From CAYJLF01 sp964371055 (GTDB taxonomy: Bacteria; Eisenbacteria; RBG-16-71-46; CAIMUX01), in NCBI GenBank assembly GCA_964371055.1, contig CAYJLF010000006.1, positions 1-64,000 on the forward strand: DNA of 64,000 nucleotides. The letters are read 5' to 3'. The position numbers and the translations under genes are program-made. Positions 59,199-64,000 of the stretch are shown one piece after another. Within the stretch, counting starts at the first letter, position 1. Each line of letters begins with the position of its first letter. The notes under the pieces are model-generated. The model was not told the DNA's origin and did no database searches. It saw only the letters and a program-made list of their open reading frames with translations.

Positions 59199-60545
59199 TC
59201 ACTCCTCGGGGGCGATCTCGGTCAGGAACCCCGCATCCACCCAGTACATGTCGCCGCACAGGCTGAAGAAGAGGTACTTGCCGTCCGGCGTCAGAGCGCA
59301 CTGTCCCACCGGCGGGATTCCGAGCCTCTCGCCGAGCGGGACGATATCGCTCCAGGATCCGTCCGTGCGGCGGTAGCAGGCGTAGATGCCCGCTCCGGGC
59401 TGCCGGTAGGTGTCGAAGAGCAGCAGGCTCTCATCCGGAGTGATGAACGGGTGGGCGTCGGCTGCCTCGGAGTTCATCTTGCCGGCCAGCGTCTCCGGGG
59501 GACCGTAGCCGCCCGCCACGGGGGGACGACGCACGAGGACGCCATAGTCCGGGCGTCCGGTGATCTCCGTGTAGTACAGCACACCGTCGCGAGTCGCCGT
59601 CGGGTACATGCCGGTGAAGAGCTTGACCGGCGTCCCCCAGCCCGTTCCCGCGCGCTCTGCTCGGTAGATCACCCGCTCGCCCTGCATGCTCTCCCGTCCG
59701 CAGAAGAAGATCGTGCGGCCATCCGGCGCGACGCTGGCCTCTTCGGTGACGTGTTCTTCGTCGATCAGGTGGACGACTTCGGGCGCGGTCCAACCCGCCT
59801 CCGTCCAGCGGCAGACGAGCGTACCGGTCCCCCCGCGTGAGAAGTAGATCTCCCGCCCATCGGGAGTGAAGGTGATCGAGTACTCGTTGTCGGTCGTGTT
59901 CACGATGCCGGGGGCGAAGACCTCCGGCTCGGCTCCCGGCGGCGTCTGGCCGAGGTAGGGACCGTGCAATCCGGTCGTCTGGCCGGGAGCGAATCGCCCC
60001 TCGGCTGCGATCTGGATCGCGATCACTGCCAGGAGTGGGTCCAGGTGATCGAGCATCCAGGCGATGTCCGTGCGACTGGAGTCGAGCTCGACCGCCCGGC
60101 TCAGGGCGCTCCTCGCCCCTTCCCCGTTGCCAGCCTGCAGGTAGGCGTTGCCCAGTTCCGGCCAGTAACGCGGCGAATCGCCGAAGAACTCCTCCAACAT
60201 CACGATCAGCGCGAGCGCTTCAGCCTTCCGGCCCTGCTGCTTCAGCCGCAGGGGAAGACCGCGCAATAGTGGGTAGGGTTCGACACGGTACGCGCCTGTG
60301 GTGTCGGCCAGCACTTCGCGCAGCCGGGCCTGGGCCGCCGCCAGTCCCTGCTCGTTCAGCGTTTGCTCGAAGACGGCCGCCGCGCTTGGCCGCTCGGGTG
60401 TGGGCGCGGGCGACTGGCCAGAGGCCGGGAGCGGCAGGAGTGTCAGGAGCATCAGGCACGCCAGGCGCGTCAGGTGCCTGAAGAGCGCCGGGAACACCAG
60501 AACCCGGTTGGCGATCACCACCGACGGCAGACTTCTCGCAACCAT
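59199..60545 (-). CDS. Exported TPR and PD40-repeat protein
   Basis: 448-aa exported protein; hydrophobic signal around residues 20-42 (LACLMLLTLLPLPASGQ). One or two TPR-like helix pairs lie about 125-165 (YWPELGNAYLQAGNGEGARSALSRAVEL). They are followed by a WD40-like/PD40 propeller from about residue 205 (TFTPDGREIYFSRGG, VAPDGRTIFFCGRE, ALTPDGKYLFFSLCG). Such proteins often bind envelope components. Start is the ATG at 60545 with GGAGG at 8 bases; the GTG one codon upstream is less likely. Convergent with the previous gene. Confidence 0.82.
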   Translation of the reverse strand: MVARSLPSVVIANRVLVFPALFRHLTRLACLMLLTLLPLPASGQSPAPTPERPSAAAVFEQTLNEQGLAAAQARLREVLADTTGAYRVEPYPLLRGLPLRLKQQGRKAEALALIVMLEEFFGDSPRYWPELGNAYLQAGNGEGARSALSRAVELDSSRTDIAWMLDHLDPLLAVIAIQIAAEGRFAPGQTTGLHGPYLGQTPPGAEPEVFAPGIVNTTDNEYSITFTPDGREIYFSRGGTGTLVCRWTEAGWTAPEVVHLIDEEHVTEEASVAPDGRTIFFCGRESMQGERVIYRAERAGTGWGTPVKLFTGMYPTATRDGVLYYTEITGRPDYGVLVRRPPVAGGYGPPETLAGKMNSEAADAHPFITPDESLLLFDTYRQPGAGIYACYRRTDGSWSDIVPLGERLGIPPVGQCALTPDGKYLFFSLCGDMYWVDAGFLTEIAPEE

Positions 60546-60728
60546 CACCAGTTCCTCCCTGTCCAGCGCGGATCCGCCCAGGGCAAGCTACCAACTGCCT
60601 GCCGTCCACCCTGCAGGTTCCAAGGGGACGGCGTCAAGTTTGAACCGGGGGTCTCCGGCGACGCGCCGGCCGCTGGTCTGAACGCGTAACCTTTGGCGTG
60701 CTCCCGAGTATTCCGAACGGAGGCTGCC

Positions 60729-61235
60729 ATGAACGAACTCGAGACGCTCTACCGCCTGTACGCCCCGGCCGTCCTTCGCTTCGCGTGGGGACTGTGCGGT
60801 GATCGCAGCCAGGCGGAGGACCTCGTCTCGGAGACGTTCGTGCGCGTGCTGACACGGGCACCGCGCATCGAGTCCCGGACGGCCCTCGCCTACCTGCTGA
60901 CGATCGCGCGCAATACCTACCTCAGCGGCTTGCGCCGCCGGCGCCGCGAGGTCCCGCTGCCGGACGATCTGCCGGCTCCGGACACGGACCCGGACGGCAC
61001 CCGTGACCGCCAGGCCAGCCTCGCGGCGACGCTGCGCGCCCTGCACGATCTGCCCGAGGGCGAGCGCGCGGCCCTGCTTCTGCGCGTGGATCACGAACTT
61101 CCCTACGAAGAGATCGCCGCGGCGCTCGAGATCTCGGTGGGGGCCGCGAAGGTCCGGGTGCATCGCGCCCGGATGCGACTCGCAAGCATGCTCGCAACGG
61201 AGGGAGAACCCCATGAAGACCGAAGTCACGCGTGA
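60729..61235 (+). CDS. ECF-family RNA polymerase sigma factor
   Basis: 168-aa sigma factor. Region 2 spans about residues 5-75 (YRLYAPAVLRFAWGLCGD, AEDLVSETFVRVL); region 4 spans about 105-158 with helix-turn-helix LPYEEIAAALEISVGAAKVRVHRAR. Start ATG follows GGAGG at 5 bases. The next gene overlaps it by 23 bases and is a candidate anti-sigma. Its regulon would have an ECF-type promoter; no matching site is recognised here. Confidence 0.92.
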   Translation: MNELETLYRLYAPAVLRFAWGLCGDRSQAEDLVSETFVRVLTRAPRIESRTALAYLLTIARNTYLSGLRRRRREVPLPDDLPAPDTDPDGTRDRQASLAATLRALHDLPEGERAALLLRVDHELPYEEIAAALEISVGAAKVRVHRARMRLASMLATEGEPHEDRSHA

Positions 61236-61539
61236 TGTCGTGAGCGACCTCTGGCCACTCTGTCAGTCGGGGGACGCCAGTTCCGATTCCCGGACGATGG
61301 TCGATGCCTACCTGGCACAGGACACAGCCCTGGCAGAGCAGCTCCGGCGTGGTCAGGACCTGTCCGGCCTGATGCCCCGTGTCCGATTGTCGCCCGACGC
61401 GGAACGCCGCCTGCTGGACGACGCGCGCCAGCGCGCGCGCCTGAAGCTGCTGCTGATCGGCGGCGCCATCGCGTTCGCCGGCTTCCTGGCCCTGGCCGCG
61501 TTTGTCGGTGTGCTGTACGTCATGACGCGCGGTCTCTGA
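61213..61539 (+). CDS. Candidate small membrane anti-sigma factor
   Basis: 108-aa protein overlapping the sigma gene by 23 bases. The N-terminal part (VSDLWPLCQSGDASSDSRTMVDAYLAQD) resembles anti-sigma domains, but the usual HxxxCxxC zinc motif is not present. A single transmembrane helix follows (about 75-101, LLLIGGAIAFAGFLALAAFVGVLYV), and the protein ends only a few residues later, so it has no outside sensor domain. It could sense the membrane directly or need another protein. The start has GGGAGAA upstream. Confidence 0.7.
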   Translation: MKTEVTRDVVSDLWPLCQSGDASSDSRTMVDAYLAQDTALAEQLRRGQDLSGLMPRVRLSPDAERRLLDDARQRARLKLLLIGGAIAFAGFLALAAFVGVLYVMTRGL

Positions 61540-62071
61540 TCGCTCCAGCTGGATGGCGTGGACGGCGGGGCCCCGCGTACAGGGTGTTCTCCCTGCGCGT
61601 CCACGGGGTCTCTCAGCCGGAGCAGGTGCGCGGCAGCTGCGTCGACCTGAATTCGGATCTCCGATTCCCGCTCCCCTTCGTCGCTCCGCCGCAGGTGATC
61701 GGCACCAAAGGGGGCCTTTGCGGGGATTCCGAGGAGGCATTTGCGCCGACTCCGGCGGCATGCCTTCGAACGTCATAACGCGTTTGACAGTATATCGTTA
61801 TCGATTCCTAACTCTCTCTCGACTCCCCCGGGAGCGCGTGGGGCGGCCCGACCTGGACGACTCTCGCCCCGATCCTGGCCGAATTCGCCCTCGCCGCGCG
61901 CCGGGGTTCCGGCAGAAACCCGAGCCCCCGAGGTCCGTACCTCCACTTGCCGACCGTGGCTCCGCCGCGCGGGGCCGCAGTGAACAACTTCGCGAGGGCC
62001 GATGTTCGACCGGGGTCTTGACGTGCGTTCGTCGGTCTCCTCGAGACTGGGAACTGGAGAGGGAACGTCCC
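61540..62071. other. 532-base region without a clear gene
   Basis: An open frame continues in phase from the next gene, but its translation is low-complexity and has no start signal. Features: a GCGGGGCCCCGC palindrome at about 61567-61578, and an AT-rich patch (61771-61815) with a perfect -35 TTGACA at 61784-61789 but only weak -10 matches after it. It may be the promoter for the gene at 62072 (leader about 260 bases). Confidence 0.35.
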
Positions 62072-62590
62072 ATGATCAAGAATCGGGTCCTGTCTCTGAT
62101 CGCGATGCTGAGTCTGTTGCTGAACCTCGGAGTCGGCGGGGCGGCCGCCCAGACTCCTCGGACTCTCCTGGACTGGGGGAAGTGCGGTCTGAGGGTCGCG
62201 CGGATCGAGTTCACGGAGAAGCTGACAGCCGGCGACCAGACGCTGACGGCAGGGCGACGCGACGCAGTCCTGGCGTTGATCAAGGTCGAGGGTGCTGCGC
62301 CGCAGGACGGGGAACTTTCCGTGGCGCCCGGATCGTTCGGTGCGCAGTTTACCTATCGGGGGGTGAACCGGATCGAGCTCTCGAAGGCCTGGGGCATTCG
62401 CGGTTCGAACCCCGAGAGCGGCGAGACCATTGAGAAGTGGACGGCCGACCCGGACGAGCGCGCCAACGTCGGCGCCAAAGCCGGCGAAAGCGTGGGCATG
62501 TGGTTCGCGGTCGTCCTGCCGCGAGAAGTGCGGAACTTCTATGTGATCGTCCCGACGCTCATCGAGGCTCAGGTGCCTGGAGGCCAATAG
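62072..62590 (+). CDS. Exported protein of unknown function
   Basis: 172-aa exported protein; signal peptide residues 1-26 (LSLIAMLSLLLNLGVGGAAA). The mature part of about 145 residues has a beta-rich pattern (KCGLRVARIEFTEKLTAGDQ, GAQFTYRGVNRIELSKAWG). I recognise no family. Start ATG at 62072 with GAGAGGGA upstream; the frame is open further upstream without signal features. A hairpin follows the stop. Confidence 0.7.
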   Translation: MIKNRVLSLIAMLSLLLNLGVGGAAAQTPRTLLDWGKCGLRVARIEFTEKLTAGDQTLTAGRRDAVLALIKVEGAAPQDGELSVAPGSFGAQFTYRGVNRIELSKAWGIRGSNPESGETIEKWTADPDERANVGAKAGESVGMWFAVVLPREVRNFYVIVPTLIEAQVPGGQ

Positions 62591-62608
62591 CCGACCCCGT
62601 ACGGTCGG
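62591..62608. terminator. Hairpin between the unknown protein and the amidohydrolase
   Basis: CCGACC / GGTCGG stem with a six-base loop, starting directly after the stop. No T-run. It lies just before the amidohydrolase ribosome site, so it could attenuate or separate the two genes. Confidence 0.3.
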
Positions 62609-62621
62609 CCGAAGCGGGAGG

Positions 62622-63920
62622 ATGACCTTGCGCCTATCCTTCTATCCGTTAGTCTGCGTGCTCTTGACCGCCGCGCCGCTCGCGCTCGGGTCCACGCCGG
62701 AGCCGGGACCACTCGTGCTCCAGGGAGCGACCGTCATCGACGGGAACGGCGGACCGGCCGTGCCGGGCCGGACGCTGGTGCTCGAGAGTGGCTGGATCGT
62801 CGACATCTACGGAGACGGCGAGAAGCCTGTGCCTGCGAGCGCAGATGTTCGCAATCTGGAGGGGCACTATGTCATCCCGGGTTTGATCGAGTCCCATGTC
62901 CACGTCGGTGGCGCAACCGACGAGCGGCTGACCTGGGCGTTGCAGGGCGGGGTCACCACCATGCGCGAGATGGCCGGAGACGGCGGCTATCTCCGCACCC
63001 TGCAGCAGGCCATAAAGCAGGGCGAACTGGACGCTCCCGACATCTATTTCTCCGCGATCATCGGCGGCCCGGAGTTGATCCAGAACGATGCGCGGGTCAA
63101 GCTGGCAACCCCGCCGACCTATCTCCTCGGCGTTGCGCCATGGGCCAGGCAGGTCGACGAGAGGAGCGACCTGCCGGTCATCGTGGCTGATGCGAGGGCC
63201 TGCGGAGCCACCGGGCTGAAGCTCTATGCCGACCTCTCCCCCGGGCTCGTCCGGAGTCTGACCGCGGAGGCACATCGCCAGGGGCTGCGGGTGTGGGCAC
63301 ATGCGGTGATCTCGCCGGCGACCGTCGAGGATGTCGTCGATGCAGGGGTTAACTCGATCTCCCATGCCATTTCCTTCGCCCTGCCGCCCACGTGGAGGCT
63401 CGGGGAGGACATCCCCGGGGCGGTCGATGCCCGGTGGCTGAATCCGGAGCGCATGGCCCGCCTGGCCGCCGGGATGAAGACACACGGCACGTTCCTCGAT
63501 CCGACCCTGGCTGTCTCCTATCACCGGGGAGGAGCCAGCTCACCGAATGCCGCCGCGGCAGAACGGATCGAGGGGCTCTGCGCGGAGGTGGTGCGACAAC
63601 TCCACCGGCACGGCGTCGCCATCGTCACCGGTACGGACTGCGCACTGCCGCGGGCAGCGGGCGAGCCGCCCGCCATCCATCGCGAGTTACGGCTATTGGT
63701 CGAGGAGGCCGGGTTGGAGCCGGCGGAGGCCATCGTTGCCGCGACGAAGAACGGCGCGGTGCTCCTCGGCATCGACCGCACCCACGGTACCGTAGAGCAG
63801 GGGAAGGTCGCGGATCTTGTCGTGCTCCGGATGGATCCCCTGACGGACATCGAGCACACGACCTCGATCGCTTTCGTGGTCAAGCGTGGGGGAATCGTCC
63901 CGGGCGCGGTGAGCCACTGA
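62622..63920 (+). CDS. Exported amidohydrolase (imidazolonepropionase-like)
   Basis: 432-aa exported metal-dependent hydrolase; signal peptide residues 1-23. The fold is an amidohydrolase barrel: metal-binding HVH in IESHVHVGG near residue 92, likely carboxylated lysine in GLKLYADL, histidines in VWAHAVISP and SISHAISF, and the catalytic aspartate in TGTDCAL. The C-terminal beta-strands (GTVEQGKVADLVVL) complete the small domain. Related proteins cut cyclic amides or dipeptides, some with proline. Start: ATG 62622 has GGGAGG directly adjacent; TTG 62628, with the same site 6 bases away, could be the true start. Confidence 0.87.
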   Translation: MTLRLSFYPLVCVLLTAAPLALGSTPEPGPLVLQGATVIDGNGGPAVPGRTLVLESGWIVDIYGDGEKPVPASADVRNLEGHYVIPGLIESHVHVGGATDERLTWALQGGVTTMREMAGDGGYLRTLQQAIKQGELDAPDIYFSAIIGGPELIQNDARVKLATPPTYLLGVAPWARQVDERSDLPVIVADARACGATGLKLYADLSPGLVRSLTAEAHRQGLRVWAHAVISPATVEDVVDAGVNSISHAISFALPPTWRLGEDIPGAVDARWLNPERMARLAAGMKTHGTFLDPTLAVSYHRGGASSPNAAAAERIEGLCAEVVRQLHRHGVAIVTGTDCALPRAAGEPPAIHRELRLLVEEAGLEPAEAIVAATKNGAVLLGIDRTHGTVEQGKVADLVVLRMDPLTDIEHTTSIAFVVKRGGIVPGAVSH

Positions 63921-64000
63921 GCTTCTGAGTCTGGCCGCTCGACGACGGGAGATCGGTCGCGCGCGGGGCCCCTCGCCGGCGTGGTCGTCCTTCTCCTCGC
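63921..64000. other. End of the window
   Basis: Eighty bases after the amidohydrolase stop. I see no gene, hairpin or promoter of note; the window ends here. Confidence 0.3.

Noticed and set aside
61553..62071. Open frame in phase ahead of the gene at 62072
   Set aside because: No ribosome site, no signal peptide at its start, and low-complexity translation; the signal peptide begins at 62072.
62402..62412. tRNA T-loop-like GGTTCGAACCC
   Set aside because: The flanking stem does not pair, no acceptor or anticodon arms are found, and it lies in frame inside the gene at 62072-62590.
1..64000. CRISPR arrays, insertion sequences, integrases or phage genes
   Set aside because: No regularly spaced repeats, transposase or integrase motifs were seen on reading both strands.

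Overview
The window is 64 kb of strongly GC-rich bacterial DNA with about 46 protein-coding genes on both strands. I see no rRNA, tRNA, CRISPR array, insertion sequence or prophage. The organism is Gram-negative in build: it has an RND efflux pump with a membrane-fusion lipoprotein, an LpoB-type outer-membrane lipoprotein, an LdtD-type L,D-transpeptidase and many lipoboxes. Six secreted proteins end in a FlgD-Ig-like tail (PNPF/PNPS ... W-G-D ... PSGVYxxRL). That tail, with LVIVD-repeat and right-handed beta-helix proteins, is typical of FCB-related lineages such as Candidatus Eisenbacteria or Krumholzibacteriota. This placement is an inference from gene style, not a phylogenetic result.

Layout. 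0.1-5.9 kb: complete seven-subunit Mrp Na+/H+ antiporter operon (mrpABCDEFG) with overlapping stop/start codons. 6.0-9.8 kb: TrkA/TrkH potassium uptake and a convergent MgtE-like Mg2+ channel. 9.9-11.8 kb: ArsR repressor, DUF318 permease and CPKC thioredoxin-like protein, with a 15-bp operator present twice as exact inverted copies. 11.9-16.1 kb: RND pump and membrane-fusion protein. 16.3-27.5 kb: secreted SGNH protein, deoxyhypusine-synthase-like enzyme, two LVIVD-repeat proteins, a beta-helix protein and an orphan CHASE/PAS histidine kinase. 27.5-30.1 kb: DAHP synthase, a possible 19-residue leader ORF, and RsgA. 30.1-35.0 kb: SGNH and MBOAT O-acylation pair and a GT39-TPR fusion. 35.1-37.3 kb: LpoB and COG3014-type lipoproteins. 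37.5-40.7 kb: GatE and GatD. 40.7-44.7 kb: Tat-exported DUF882 (MepK-like) peptidase, L,D-transpeptidase and a serpin lipoprotein. 44.7-51.5 kb: Ser/Thr kinase with beta-propeller, small lipoprotein, M29 aminopeptidase and an alpha/beta-hydrolase lipoprotein. 51.7-60.5 kb: secreted surface proteins, a c-type cytochrome and a TPR/PD40 protein. 60.7-63.9 kb: ECF sigma factor with a very small membrane anti-sigma candidate, an exported unknown and an exported amidohydrolase.

Most unusual content: the gatE-gatD pair is the archaeal-type Glu-tRNA(Gln) amidotransferase, normally regarded as an archaeal signature, here in an ordinary bacterial neighbourhood. GatD keeps the catalytic Thr/Thr/Asp/Lys set and its N-terminal SH3-like domain. 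GatE appears to lack the C-terminal tail that binds tRNA in archaea, so this may be a divergent or repurposed amidotransferase. Other points of interest are the paired ArsR operators, an apparent ACG start codon in the COG3014 gene, a Shine-Dalgarno buried in a palindrome ahead of a 19-codon ORF, an intact inhibitory-type serpin loop, and a recurrent -10/extended -10 promoter pattern, sometimes with near-leaderless starts.
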